Shown here one piece after another: positions 7,602 through 17,143 of a DNA stretch of 64,000 bases. The translations under genes were made by a program, and so were the position numbers. How positions within the stretch are numbered: position 1 is the stretch's first letter; every line of letters begins with the position of its first letter. Under the pieces are notes generated by a model that was given only the letters and a program-made list of their open reading frames with translations, had not been told where the DNA came from and ran no database searches. Where the stretch lies: NCBI GenBank assembly GCA_017441925.1, contig JAFRUE010000007.1, positions 620,001 through 684,000 of the forward strand. The letters run 5' to 3'. Source of the DNA: Bacillota bacterium. GTDB lineage: Bacteria > Bacillota > Clostridia > Lachnospirales > Bianqueaceae.

Positions 7602-9226
7602 TGTTATCCGAGAACAGAATCTGGATCGGCAGCGGCGATAACCCTTGTTATCTGTTACCGCACATGGCGAACCGCCACGGACTGATCACCGGCGCCACCG
7701 GTACCGGTAAAACGATCAGCCTCAAGGTCCTTGCCGAATCCTTCAGCGATATGGGGGTTCCCGTATTCCTGGCTGACGTTAAGGGAGATCTGGCCGGCAT
7801 GTGCCTGCCCGGTTCCTCCAATGAGTCGCTGGAGAAGCGTCTTGCCGGTTTCGGAATCTCGGAATTTGCCTACAAGTCTTTTCCCGCCTGCTATTGGGAT
7901 CTGTACGGGATAAAGGGTCATCCGATCCGTACGACGGTCTCCGATATGGGTCCGCTTCTGCTTGCGCGGCTGATGGATCTGACAGAAGTCCAGTCCGACG
8001 TTCTGGATACGGTATTCCGGATCGCTGACGATAAGGGACTGCTTCTGCTCGATATCAAGGATCTGATCAGTCTGATCCAGTATGTCACCGCGAACCGGGA
8101 GGAATTCCTGCCTATCTATGGCAACATGAGTCCGCAGAGCCTCGGAGCGCTGCTCCGCAACGTTCTGGTCCTGGAGAATAACGGCGGCAATCTCTTCTTC
8201 GGAGAGCCTGCGCTTGACATTCTGGACTGGCTCAAATACGACATATCCGGCAGAGGCTACATCAACATTCTTGATTCCACCGAGCTGTTCCTGCATCCGA
8301 CCATGTACGCGACGTTCATGCTCTGGCTGCTCGACGAACTGTTCGAAACGCTGCCCGAAGTCGGCGATCTCGACAAGCCGAGACTTGTCTTCTTCTTCGA
8401 TGAAGCGCATCTGCTCTTCAAAGGCATGCCTAAGGCGCTGCTGCAGAAGATCGAGCAGGTCGTCAAGCTGATCCGTTCCAAGGGCATCGGTCTGTATTTC
8501 ATCACGCAGAGCCCTGCCGATATTCCGGATGGTGTGCTTTCACAGCTTTCCAATAAGATCCAGCATGCACTGCATGCCTATACGCCCAAGGATATCAAGG
8601 CTGTCCGTCTGGCTGCTGAATCGTTTCGACCGAATCCCGCGTTCAACACTGCGGAAGAGATCGGAAATCTCAAGACGGGTCAGGCGCTGGTCTCCATGCT
8701 GGATGAGGAAGGACGGCCCTCCGTTGTAGAGAAGGCAATGATCCTTCCGCCGCAGAGCCAGATGGGAACGATCCCGGATGAAGTACGTTTCGACGTTATG
8801 GCCTGCAGTGAGATGGGCGCCAAATACGACACGGTTGTCGACCGCTACTCTGCTTATGAGGATCTGACGCATCAGCAGGATCTTGAGAAAGAAGCGGCTA
8901 TTCAGGAGGCTGAACGTGCCGAAGCGCTCCGCGAGGAGGAAGCCCGTCTGAAAGAAGCTGAGAAAGAGGCTGAGATCCAGCGTAAGACTCTTGAGAAACA
9001 GCGTGTCGAATATGAACGCAAGCTCGCTCAGGAGGCTGCCGCGGCAGAGCGCCGCCGTCAGCAGGAACTGCGCCGTCAGGCGGAAGAACAGCGCAAAGCG
9101 GAAGAACGCAAACGTAAAGAATACGAACGGCTGTGGAACAGAGCCAGTTCCAGTTTTGTCAGTTCCATCGGCCGCCAGCTCGGCAATTCCATTTTCCGCG
9201 GAATTCTGGGCGGTAAAAAGAAATAG
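7601..9226 (+). CDS. HerA-like ATPase (DUF853 family)
   Basis: 541 residues. Walker A GATGTGKT at 31-38, right after a stretch typical of HerA/FtsK-type ATPases that hold a target at the nucleotide site. Walker B LVFFFDEAH at about 262-270, followed by a sensor-like YFITQSP. Residues about 430-525 form a long charged coiled coil rich in Glu/Arg/Gln. The DUF853 family is annotated as a DNA helicase or translocase by homology to HerA, but its biology is unclear. HerA usually works with the NurA nuclease, and no nuclease is adjacent here. The start overlaps the stop of the DUF308 membrane gene by one base, which points to a membrane-linked role rather than to free DNA repair. Confidence 0.8.
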   Translation: MLSENRIWIGSGDNPCYLLPHMANRHGLITGATGTGKTISLKVLAESFSDMGVPVFLADVKGDLAGMCLPGSSNESLEKRLAGFGISEFAYKSFPACYWDLYGIKGHPIRTTVSDMGPLLLARLMDLTEVQSDVLDTVFRIADDKGLLLLDIKDLISLIQYVTANREEFLPIYGNMSPQSLGALLRNVLVLENNGGNLFFGEPALDILDWLKYDISGRGYINILDSTELFLHPTMYATFMLWLLDELFETLPEVGDLDKPRLVFFFDEAHLLFKGMPKALLQKIEQVVKLIRSKGIGLYFITQSPADIPDGVLSQLSNKIQHALHAYTPKDIKAVRLAAESFRPNPAFNTAEEIGNLKTGQALVSMLDEEGRPSVVEKAMILPPQSQMGTIPDEVRFDVMACSEMGAKYDTVVDRYSAYEDLTHQQDLEKEAAIQEAERAEALREEEARLKEAEKEAEIQRKTLEKQRVEYERKLAQEAAAAERRRQQELRRQAEEQRKAEERKRKEYERLWNRASSSFVSSIGRQLGNSIFRGILGGKKK

Positions 9227-9245
9227 AATCCTTCTTATAAACCGG

Positions 9246-9285
9246 AAAGAGCTGTGGGATTTCTTTTACCCGCAGCTCTTTTTGG
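9246..9285 (+). terminator. intrinsic terminator between convergent genes
   Basis: AAAGAGCTGTGGG (9246-9258) pairs with CCCGCAGCTCTTT (9269-9281), a 13-base stem with one G-U pair, followed by T's. It ends the DUF853 transcript; on the other strand the same stem is followed by a shorter T-run and may help end the TPM gene transcript. Confidence 0.8.
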
Positions 9286-9315
9286 TTTGTTCTGTATTCA
9301 GTTACCGTTCAGTTG

Positions 9316-10221
9316 TCAGAAAGATCCGCCGTGGCCCCCGTGGCTGTGTCCTCCGCCGGAGAAATGCCCTCCGACGCCCATGCCGCCTCCATGGTGGCCT
9401 CCGAATATATTGCCGTTAAAATGCGATCCGCCGTTACCGATGAAGACTCCGCCGGTATGGCCTCCGCCCGGTCCTCTGAAATCACCGGTACTGATCCTTG
9501 TCCTTGTCGTATGTTCATTCACAAGCACATCGTCAGCCTGCAGCAGCCTGTATGAACCGGGACGGACATAGGCTCCTGCGCCCGGACGGTTCGCTGAATG
9601 TGATGTTTTGGAGCGGAAGAACGTCAGGATCCCGGAAAAAGCAGCACTGATCAATCCGATGAGCGGGAGTCTCTCCGCCGCGTTCGAAACCCGCATCCCC
9701 AATGTTACAGGAACTGACGGATTCTGGAATTTCTTCTGGAATCTGATGAACTCCCTGGCGCTGTTATACCAGTCATTTGCGGATAACCGGCTCCGCACCT
9801 TACTGTCAAGCTCTGTGAACAGGCTTTCCGTATACCATTGCTGAACTGTCCCCGATGTCGAATACCAGTATTGCCTCGAAGTTATATCGACCGCGAAAAC
9901 AATGCCGCTGCCATGTGCTTCTTCATATCCGAACCCGTTCTGATCGTACAGATCGTCCGCCGCGTCACGCAGCTGGTCCGGCGTATAGCCTTGATCATAA
10001 AAAACAATAATGATATCGAGACCGTGATCTGTCCCGATCTTGTGCGCGTATTTCTCAAGCTTTGCGGCCTCGCTCTCACTGAGTACTCCCGCCTGATCAT
10101 ATACGAACCGCTGGGAAGGATTCGCCTGCGCTCTTACAGGACGGACAAATGCAGCCAGCAGGAATACCGCGCAGCAGACCGCAAGGATCCGGATGCTGTT
10201 TATGATGTGGTCCTTTCTCAT
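9316..10221 (-). CDS. TPM-domain exported/membrane protein with Gly-rich tail
   Basis: 301 residues. N-terminal signal or anchor helix (about 9-26, ending in VRPVRAQA), then a TPM domain (about 35-165, FVYDQAGVLSESEAAKLE onward), a second hydrophobic helix near 190-205, and a Gly/His-rich tail ending GGHSHGGHGGSF. TPM domains occur in photosystem-repair and putative membrane phosphatase proteins; the bacterial role is not established. The tail could bind metal, but that is only a suggestion from its His content. ATG overlaps the previous gene's stop by 4 bases (ATGA), so it is coupled to the zinc-ribbon membrane protein upstream. Confidence 0.82.
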   Translation of the reverse strand: MRKDHIINSIRILAVCCAVFLLAAFVRPVRAQANPSQRFVYDQAGVLSESEAAKLEKYAHKIGTDHGLDIIIVFYDQGYTPDQLRDAADDLYDQNGFGYEEAHGSGIVFAVDITSRQYWYSTSGTVQQWYTESLFTELDSKVRSRLSANDWYNSAREFIRFQKKFQNPSVPVTLGMRVSNAAERLPLIGLISAAFSGILTFFRSKTSHSANRPGAGAYVRPGSYRLLQADDVLVNEHTTRTRISTGDFRGPGGGHTGGVFIGNGGSHFNGNIFGGHHGGGMGVGGHFSGGGHSHGGHGGSF

Positions 10222-11273
10222 AGGAACATCCCTCCCGCAAAAAGCACTATCGCCGCGGCCGCTGCATATTTAAGAAAGTGCAGGAGGATCCGTCGCCGGT
10301 CCTGCGGAGGCGTCCCGACGACTTTACCGGTCTGACCGTTCATAGAAAACTGGTAGATCTGGTCATTATAACGGTAACGGTGCACCCAGACCGGAAGCAG
10401 CGTGTAAGTCGCGTTATTGGCCGTATAGAAGTTCCGCCGCTGCACATTTGTGACCGAATTGAAACCGATCACCGACTGTGATACGCGGTCCTGTGTAAAA
10501 TCATCCAGCCGCGAACGGATCCGCGTGAAAACTTCATGCGGCGTCCTGTCGTATTTCTCCGCCTCGTATCCTGCCAGATACGGCATCTCAAAATCAGTGA
10601 GTTCGTTGTAATCATACGGCTCGAGCTTATCCATCATATCGTCGTCCATCCGTTCGGAGCCGTCTGCCGGGACCTTATCATACTGCAGTGCCGCCCGTCT
10701 GCGGATCAGGAACTGCTTTGTATTCTGGTACAGATAATGTCCTACGACATAACTGGAAACGCGTGTCCCGCGGCCGATCAGCGCGCCCTCGATCGTGCAG
10801 TCAAAAAGCCAGAACGGCACATAGATGCCGGTGAGCTTCTCCATCTCCTGCGGCGCAGCAAAATCTTTAGGCGTGAACCGTCCGTCGTGGCACCATTTGC
10901 GGAAAGCCGTCTGCGCTTCTTCTTTGGAAATTTTGAAAGGAATAATGGCGGCCGGCCGGTAGATCCCCGACAGTTTTGCCGGAATAATGGCAGCCGCACC
11001 GCAGTACGGACAAAAAGTAGCGGACGTATTGGCGTCCGCAATGATCTCTGCTCCGCAGCTCTGACAGCTGTAAGCAGTTATCTGGCTCTCGAATTCCAGA
11101 TCGGCCTGCGTCGGAGGCACCTGTTCAAATCTGCCGTCATAAGCCTGTGCCTGTTCTGCCTGGGCCGGCGTAAACGTCGAATGACAATGATCGCAGCTCA
11201 TGAGAGCCTTGGCGGCATCGTATTCCAGGACCGCTCCGCAGTTAGGACATTTATAGATCAGTGTCTCGTCCAT
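10218..11273 (-). CDS. Zinc-ribbon protein with C-terminal membrane anchor
   Basis: 351 residues. Two zinc ribbons at the N-terminus: CPNCG...CDHC (about 9-33) and CQSCG...CPYC (about 70-94). A largely beta middle region follows (about 110-320, with aromatic-rich IYVPFWLFDC and LLPVWVHRYRY), then one hydrophobic helix at the extreme C-terminus. This matches a widespread Firmicute family annotated only as TFIIB-type zinc ribbon protein and often found beside TPM-domain proteins, as here. Function unknown; a cytosolic assembly factor for envelope proteins is one guess. Starts 2 bases after the amidase stop and overlaps the TPM gene by 4, so the three form one unit. Confidence 0.78.
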   Translation of the reverse strand: MDETLIYKCPNCGAVLEYDAAKALMSCDHCHSTFTPAQAEQAQAYDGRFEQVPPTQADLEFESQITAYSCQSCGAEIIADANTSATFCPYCGAAAIIPAKLSGIYRPAAIIPFKISKEEAQTAFRKWCHDGRFTPKDFAAPQEMEKLTGIYVPFWLFDCTIEGALIGRGTRVSSYVVGHYLYQNTKQFLIRRRAALQYDKVPADGSERMDDDMMDKLEPYDYNELTDFEMPYLAGYEAEKYDRTPHEVFTRIRSRLDDFTQDRVSQSVIGFNSVTNVQRRNFYTANNATYTLLPVWVHRYRYNDQIYQFSMNGQTGKVVGTPPQDRRRILLHFLKYAAAAAIVLFAGGMFL

Positions 11274-11275
11274 CG

Positions 11276-12361
11276 TTACTCCTCTTCTGAATCCTCCGCC
11301 GTCTCGTCTTCATCCTCAGCTTCGGCGTCTTCTTCGGACTCATCTATGGACTCATCTATGGATTCTTCTCCGGATTCATTTTCAGAACCGGCAGCTGATT
11401 CCGCAGCGGATGCCGCGGTATCTCCCTCCAGAACCGGCTGACGGTTTGGATAAATCGCTGTCAGCACAGAATTGATGCCTTCTGTCATCTCTTCGGAGAA
11501 AGCCTTGATATAGCCGTTGGAGGTAATCTTATCGTAGTCGCTCTGATCCGTCAGATAAGCCATCTCGATCAGTACGACCGGCACAGTGGTCTGGTTGAGG
11601 ATCTCATACCGAGCTTCGCTCACGCCTCTGTTTTCGGTCTCAAGAGCTGATACCGCTCTTGTCTGCAGCTCTTCGGCGATCTGTCTTGCGAGTTCCTGAA
11701 CAGTCGTCTTCTTACCGTCCTCGAGCTTGATCTTCGCTCCGTCCGAATTTCGCAAAAACGCAGCTGTTCCTCTCCGCTCAGACGCGCCGGCAAAATAATC
11801 ACAGTGCAGGCTGATCGCAAGATCCGGTTTTGTTTCATTGATCAGATCGATCCTCTCCTGGCCGGTCAGCGCATGATCGCTGGTCCGCGTCATGACGACA
11901 CGGATCTCCGGATGCACCTCTTCGATCTGCTTGCGCAGCGCAAGTGCCGCCTTCAGGTTGATCTCTTTCTCCCAGACACCGCCGATTCCAGGGTTGCCGT
12001 TCTCTGTCCCACCGCAGCCCGGATCCAGAACGATCGTATACACGATCGGGACTTCTTTGACCTGTTCCTCGGCATTCCTTGCCTGCTCGATATCGTAAAT
12101 CGTACCGACAAGAGACGCCGTAAAGTAAACGTTCTGGCGGGCCGCATATTCAGCGGGCTTCTGACCGTTCAGATCCGCCGGCTGTTCATATTCCCGCGCC
12201 GAAGAGGACTGTGACGAAGCCTGTCCGTCCTGCGCAGGTTCTTTCTGCTTCGGATGGGTACAGGAACGGATCAGCATGACCAGAAGGATCACAAAAATCC
12301 CCAGCATAAGAAGAAACGTGATAAACTTGATCGGATCCTGCAGTCTGTAACGTTTTGCCAT
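11276..12361 (-). CDS. Membrane-anchored N-acetylmuramoyl-L-alanine amidase (Amidase_3)
   Basis: 361 residues. A transmembrane helix (about 12-32) anchors an extracellular amidase domain (about 107-305) that should cut the bond between muramic acid and the peptide stem. Zinc-site positions are Cys116 in VLDPGCGG, Glu131 in EKEINL and His185 in ISLHC; the catalytic Glu265 is in VLIEMAYL. The first ligand is His in the usual DPGHGG motif, and here the codon is clearly TGC (Cys). The C-terminal 45 or so residues are strongly acidic. ATG follows AGGAGG. Downstream lie the zinc-ribbon and TPM genes, giving a small envelope cluster. Activity is likely but not certain, given the ligand change. Confidence 0.87.
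   Translation of the reverse strand: MAKRYRLQDPIKFITFLLMLGIFVILLVMLIRSCTHPKQKEPAQDGQASSQSSSAREYEQPADLNGQKPAEYAARQNVYFTASLVGTIYDIEQARNAEEQVKEVPIVYTIVLDPGCGGTENGNPGIGGVWEKEINLKAALALRKQIEEVHPEIRVVMTRTSDHALTGQERIDLINETKPDLAISLHCDYFAGASERRGTAAFLRNSDGAKIKLEDGKKTTVQELARQIAEELQTRAVSALETENRGVSEARYEILNQTTVPVVLIEMAYLTDQSDYDKITSNGYIKAFSEEMTEGINSVLTAIYPNRQPVLEGDTAASAAESAAGSENESGEESIDESIDESEEDAEAEDEDETAEDSEEE
11336..11359. repeat. 12-base tandem repeat in the amidase tail
   Basis: GGACTCATCTAT occurs twice in a row (11336-11347 and 11348-11359), encoding the repeat SIDESIDE in the acidic C-terminal tail. Its copy number could vary by slippage without breaking the frame. Confidence 0.7.
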
Positions 12362-12433
12362 CGAGTGTCCCCTCCTTTTTTACTGATTTACCGGACTGAT
12401 AACAACAGATTTACCGCATACGCGGTCCGTGGA

Positions 12434-14410
12434 TCACTGTGCCTGAAGCTCCAGCAGGCTGTAGGGCTGCTTCAGAGCTTTCAGCATATCCATTTCCCTT
12501 TTCTGGCAGGTAAAGATCAGGATCTGCCGCTCAGCCGCTTCACCCGCGAGGACCTTCAGTATCTGCGCCAGACGGTCCTCGTCATAACGTGCAAACGCGT
12601 CATCGAGGATCAGCGGCAATTTCTCATCCGGGCTCAGACAATCCATGATCGCAAGCCGGAGGGCCAGATAGATCTGATCCTGCGTCCCCGCCGAAACCTG
12701 ATCGATCCCGAGGACACGGTTGTCAGCAGTAAAGATCCGCAGCTCGCCTTCCTCCGAGAGTATCACGGAAGGATACCGTCCATCCGTGACTTTGCCGAGA
12801 GTTTTTTTCATGCCGGCAGCGAGCGTAGGCGCAAATTCATGCCGGATCTCGCGGGACAGTGAACGGATCGCTTCCGCCGCCGCAAGCAGAGAATTCCTCT
12901 CCGCTTCCAGTCTTTCCATCTCCCGGCCTGTATCCGCAAGTTCTCTGCGGATCTCGTTCATATCGCCTGTATCCGCAAGCGCCTCGATCTGTTCCGCAAG
13001 CTGCGATCTATGTTCAGAAAGGATCGTATCCGCCGTCTGGATCAGCCATTCCTGTCTGCGCCGGCACTGGTCCTCAAACTCCTTTTTCAGTTTGCTGTTC
13101 GCGTTATTCTGTTCCAACAGATCCCTGTATTCTTCAGGCGCGGCTGCTCCCGCTTTCGCAAGGATCTGAGCTTTCTGTTCCGTAAGGGCTTTCAGCTCGT
13201 CTGCCGCTTCTTTCTCAAGATCCGCATAACTCTGACGCACGTCCTGTTCAGCCTGCGCCGCGCGGATCTCCTCGGCTTTACGGGTATTCTGCCAGAGGAT
13301 CAGGACAAGGACCGCTGCGGAAGCACCGATAAAAGCGGCTCCCCACACATGTTCCAGCACCATCATAACGATGCCGAAAACGAGTACGGCAAGCAGCGGT
13401 ATGCCACGCTGAAGGGTGTTCTTCTTAAGCTCTGCCGCCGCGTCCTCGACCGGACTTACGTAACCGGCAGCACCGCCTTCCTTCTTAAGGCGGTCCTTGG
13501 CGGCTTTGCTGCGCTCTTCCGCGCTCCGGATACTGCCCGTAAGCGCCAGGAGCTCTTCATATTCATCCCGTGAGACAGCAGGTGTCTCCGTCAAAGATTC
13601 GATCTGTTCATAGAGGGCTTTTGTCTCATCATTCCAGGCGGCAAGCCTTTCCTTCTGATTCCGGCTGCCCGCGTTCTCGACGATCCAGGACGCGTCTTCC
13701 TCTTTATCAACTTTTTCAGGCAGTGCGCGAAGCTCCTGCTGCAGACGCTCCCACTGCTTCTGATTGGCCTTGCTGCGGCGGATCTGCTCTGTCAGAGCCG
13801 CTTCCTGTGCCTGCAGCGCACCGAGTCTGCCCTCTGCTTCCTCAGTACCACCAATAACGGAAAGCCTTTCCTGCAGGCGTGCCATCGATTTGCGTACGGA
13901 TGCCGTATCGCCGCCTGACGCCCGTTCTGCACTCTCCTCCAGATCTCCGTGCACAGCCGTAAGGCTTGCGTCCGCATGGCCCTGCACTACACTCACCGCG
14001 TTCCGGTAAGCTGCCGGAGAGATCCGGAATCCCGCGTTATCCGGTGAAAGCCTCTCGATCACACCGTCCTTTGAAAGATACGGCGTCAGATCCTGTCCTG
14101 ACTCAAGATCCGTCATTACAAGTGTATTCTCCGCGAAATCTCTCGTGACCGCGATCTTATGTCCCTGACAGTCATATACAAGCGTGCCTTTATAGCTTCC
14201 GCCGTCCCATGGCCTGTATTTCTCCCGGTCCTTGGCAGCTTCCTCGGAAACAGCATCCGAGAATCCGTACAGCACACTCTCGACAAAACGCGTCATCGTT
14301 GTTTTGCCGGATTCATTCTTACCATGTATGACGTTCAGCCCCGGCTGCAGAGGGATCTCCCTGTTCCGATAGGTCCCGAATCCTTCGATCCGTGCTTCAA
14401 GCAGTATCAT
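12434..14410 (-). CDS. YhaN/SbcC-like coiled-coil ATPase with internal membrane hairpin
   Basis: 658 residues. N-terminal half-site HGKNESGKTT (Walker A, about 30-38), coiled coils (about 190-330 and 375-530), and a C-terminal half-site with the ABC-type signature VSAGTQDQIYLALRL (about 580) and Walker B LPLILDDAF (about 603). Between the coils is a hydrophobic pair (about 336-375), which would put the protein in the membrane where SbcC/Rad50 has its zinc hook. The ATPase of this YhaN group is normally next to a metallophosphoesterase (YhaO/SbcD type); none is adjacent here. ATG follows GGAGGAGG. A role in DNA-end processing or tethering is inferred from the family only. Confidence 0.8.
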   Translation of the reverse strand: MILLEARIEGFGTYRNREIPLQPGLNVIHGKNESGKTTMTRFVESVLYGFSDAVSEEAAKDREKYRPWDGGSYKGTLVYDCQGHKIAVTRDFAENTLVMTDLESGQDLTPYLSKDGVIERLSPDNAGFRISPAAYRNAVSVVQGHADASLTAVHGDLEESAERASGGDTASVRKSMARLQERLSVIGGTEEAEGRLGALQAQEAALTEQIRRSKANQKQWERLQQELRALPEKVDKEEDASWIVENAGSRNQKERLAAWNDETKALYEQIESLTETPAVSRDEYEELLALTGSIRSAEERSKAAKDRLKKEGGAAGYVSPVEDAAAELKKNTLQRGIPLLAVLVFGIVMMVLEHVWGAAFIGASAAVLVLILWQNTRKAEEIRAAQAEQDVRQSYADLEKEAADELKALTEQKAQILAKAGAAAPEEYRDLLEQNNANSKLKKEFEDQCRRRQEWLIQTADTILSEHRSQLAEQIEALADTGDMNEIRRELADTGREMERLEAERNSLLAAAEAIRSLSREIRHEFAPTLAAGMKKTLGKVTDGRYPSVILSEEGELRIFTADNRVLGIDQVSAGTQDQIYLALRLAIMDCLSPDEKLPLILDDAFARYDEDRLAQILKVLAGEAAERQILIFTCQKREMDMLKALKQPYSLLELQAQ

Positions 14411-14444
14411 CGTATCCCTCCTCCGTCTTTACTGAAATACCGAC

Positions 14445-15833
14445 TTATTTCATCAGGCGCCAGCCGCGCTGATATTTGTTCTTGACCGTACCGTTCCGGC
14501 TCTTGCCCCAACCGAGGGGATAACCTCCGTATGTCAGAAGGATCCATCCATCCGGATAATCTCCGGAGAGCGTCTCGCCCTTCAGATAGCGGTTTGATTC
14601 CGTTTCGCCTCTGTCCCGCAGATCTGCAGCGGCACGCACATGCTCCTTCCGCAGGACCATCGCCAGACTCTGCGATGGTTCGAACCTGTCATGCCTGATC
14701 TCTCCAAGAAGCAACCCCGGAGAAAGAACACGCAGGCCTTTCATTCTGTCCCTGTCGAGGAGCATCCCATAGACTCTGTCGCCGGTCTGCCGGATACCTG
14801 CGTTTACAGGAAGCGCTTCTCTCCAGCCTTCCCGCAGACTCTCCCGAGCCCAGGCTGCGAATGCTTCCGGGATCAGATCCGTCCCGTCTGCAAAGCCATC
14901 CGTCCGTTCCAGGAGAGCGTCTCCGCTGTGCTGCAGCAAGGCTGCGAAATGGCCTTCTCCCCGTACGTGATGCGGCCAGAATCTTGCGCATTTCACGAGC
15001 TCCTGTCTGCCGCTTATCGGGAAGCCGTCCTGGATCCCGCCTTTCTTCGGCAGCTCCAGCAGCGTCCAGTCCGGATGCGCGTCCAGGAATTCAGCGATTA
15101 CTTCTTCGTCTTCATACAGCGAATATGTGCAGGTCGAATACAACAACATCCCGCCCGGCGCGGTCATCTCCGCAGCGTACGGGAGGATCTCTCTCTGCAG
15201 TTTTCCATAATAAGCGCTGCCGTACTGCTCCCAGCTGCGGATGATGGACGGATCCTTACGGAACATCCCTTCCCCGCTGCACGGAGCGTCAACCAGTACT
15301 TTATCAAACCATCCGCGGAATACCGGCGCCAGCCTGTAAGGGGCTTCTGCCGAGACCGCGGCGTTGGGAATGCCGAATAACTCGATATTCTTGATCAGGG
15401 CCTGTGCACGGGAAGGACTGATATCATTCGCGAGCAGGAATCCTTCTCCGCCCAGCTTTGCGCCGAGCGCCGTCGTCTTCCCTCCGGGAGCCGCGCACAG
15501 ATCCAGTACCCTGTCCCCGGGATACACCGGGAGGAAGGAAGCCGGCGCCATCGCGCTCGGTTCCTGCAGATAGTACAGACCTGCCGCATAATACGGAGAT
15601 CCCGACATCGCCGGAGCCCTGTCGGAAAGATAGATCCCTGCCGCGCACCACGGCACGTCTTCCTCAAGATATTCTGTCGGGAAAAGCTCCCGCAGCGTCT
15701 TGGGATCAGCTTTCAGCGTGTTCGCACGAAGAGCCTGTACATAAGGCTCTTCCATCGCCGACAGATACTTCTCTGTCCCTTCCTTGCCGATAAGTTCCGT
15801 AAGCTCCGACAGATAGGATTCCGGCAGTTTCAT
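14445..15833 (-). CDS. rRNA (cytosine-C5-)methyltransferase, RsmF/NOL1-NOP2-Sun family
   Basis: 462 residues. SAM-binding motif DLCAAPGGKTTALG (about 107-120), the PCSGEGMFRK motif with the first conserved Cys, and YSTCTYS with the catalytic Cys. A C-terminal PUA-like domain (about 300-462) includes the segment ending GYPLGWGKSRNGTVKNKY. The RsmF group methylates 16S rRNA cytosines, though close relatives act on tRNA or 23S, so the site is not certain. The upstream stop and this ATG share a base (TGATG), indicating coupling to the methionine gamma-lyase-family gene; a GTG one codon earlier is an alternative start. Confidence 0.87.
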   Translation of the reverse strand: MKLPESYLSELTELIGKEGTEKYLSAMEEPYVQALRANTLKADPKTLRELFPTEYLEEDVPWCAAGIYLSDRAPAMSGSPYYAAGLYYLQEPSAMAPASFLPVYPGDRVLDLCAAPGGKTTALGAKLGGEGFLLANDISPSRAQALIKNIELFGIPNAAVSAEAPYRLAPVFRGWFDKVLVDAPCSGEGMFRKDPSIIRSWEQYGSAYYGKLQREILPYAAEMTAPGGMLLYSTCTYSLYEDEEVIAEFLDAHPDWTLLELPKKGGIQDGFPISGRQELVKCARFWPHHVRGEGHFAALLQHSGDALLERTDGFADGTDLIPEAFAAWARESLREGWREALPVNAGIRQTGDRVYGMLLDRDRMKGLRVLSPGLLLGEIRHDRFEPSQSLAMVLRKEHVRAAADLRDRGETESNRYLKGETLSGDYPDGWILLTYGGYPLGWGKSRNGTVKNKYQRGWRLMK

Positions 15834-17143
15834 CACATATCAGATCCTTGCACGGGAACGTCCTCCGCAAGCTTCCTTACGGACTGCATCGCGCTGACAG
15901 CCTTCATGATACCGATCTTACCGTGTTCCCAGGTCAATGCTCCCTGCAGGAAAGCCGTATAGGGCTCACGCATCGGAGCGTCTGCAGAAAGCTCGATCGT
16001 CGCGCCGGAGATGAAGTTGCCGGCTGCCATAATGACCTGGCTCCCGCCGTAGCCCGGCATATCCCACGGAATCGGCGTCACAAAGGAATCAACAGGGCTT
16101 GCCTGCTGGATTCCGGCGCAGAATAATTCCAGAAGCTTCGGATCCCGGAGCGTTATACATTGTACGATATCATGTCGGGCCTCATCCGGACCCGGCGTTA
16201 CTTCATAGCCGAGATCCTGGAAGACCTGCGCCGCGAAAACCGCTGTCTTAACAGCTGCTTCCACAACGGCCGGTGCCTCGAAAAGACCCTGATAGAAGGA
16301 CCTGTTCACACCAAGAGTCGGTCCCTGTTCTTTACCGAGTCCGGGTGCTGTCAGCCTTACCGCGCAGCGTTCGATCAGGTCGCGGCGTCCTACGATATAT
16401 CCGCCGATCGGAGCGAGTCCGCCGCCGAGATTCTTGATCAGTGATCCTACGCACAGATCCGCTCCAACCTCTGTCGGTTCGATGATCTCAGTGAACTCAC
16501 CGTAGCAGTTGTCCGTCATGCAGACAATGTCGGGCCGCACAGCCTTGACCGCGCGGAAAACCTCTCCGATCTCGGAGACAGCGAGTGTCGGACGAGTCAG
16601 ATATCCCTTGGACCGCTGCAGCGCAACGATCCGGGTCTCCGGACGGATCGCGGCAACAATGGTCTGCGGATCCAGATGTCCATCCGCACCGAGCTCAGCC
16701 TGGCTGTAAGTGATGCCGAACTCCGTCAGCGCGCCCAGTTCCTCCCGCAGCCCGATAACGCCCTGCAGCGTATCATAAGGTTGTCCGGAACCGTACAGCA
16801 GGTTGTCGCCGGGACGCAGGATCCCGAATAAAGCCGTAGACAGCGCGTGTGTCCCGCAGATCAGCTGAGGACGCACAAGAGCGTCTTCGGTACGAAAAAC
16901 GTCCGCGAACACAGCTTCCAGTGTATCGCGGCCCAGATCGTTATAACCGTATCCGGTTGTCGTTTCAAAATGGTTCTCCGCCACCCGGTTCTTCTGGAAA
17001 GCGGCAAGCACCTTGGCCTGGTTGTATTCCGCAATCGCTTCGATCCGTTCGAACTGCGGGCGCAACTTGACTTCCCGCGCATGGCAGAAATCATAAACGT
17101 TCTGCGGGATCCCCAGGCTCTGCAAAATCTCTTCCGAAATCAT
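15833..17143 (-). CDS. Methionine gamma-lyase family PLP enzyme (aluminium-resistance-protein type)
   Basis: 436 residues, the usual size of this Firmicute fold-type I PLP family (PF06838, B. subtilis YnbB). The PLP lysine lies in [16 protein letters not shown], preceded by the conserved MTDNCYGEF that holds the cofactor Asp. The family is named for a supposed methionine gamma-lyase or aluminium-resistance role; neither is well proven, so the substrate is left open. ATGA overlap with the hfq stop. In clostridial genomes this gene commonly follows hfq, which supports the annotation. Confidence 0.85.
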   Translation of the reverse strand: MISEEILQSLGIPQNVYDFCHAREVKLRPQFERIEAIAEYNQAKVLAAFQKNRVAENHFETTTGYGYNDLGRDTLEAVFADVFRTEDALVRPQLICGTHALSTALFGILRPGDNLLYGSGQPYDTLQGVIGLREELGALTEFGITYSQAELGADGHLDPQTIVAAIRPETRIVALQRSKGYLTRPTLAVSEIGEVFRAVKAVRPDIVCMTDNCYGEFTEIIEPTEVGADLCVGSLIKNLGGGLAPIGGYIVGRRDLIERCAVRLTAPGLGKEQGPTLGVNRSFYQGLFEAPAVVEAAVKTAVFAAQVFQDLGYEVTPGPDEARHDIVQCITLRDPKLLELFCAGIQQASPVDSFVTPIPWDMPGYGGSQVIMAAGNFISGATIELSADAPMREPYTAFLQGALTWEHGKIGIMKAVSAMQSVRKLAEDVPVQGSDM

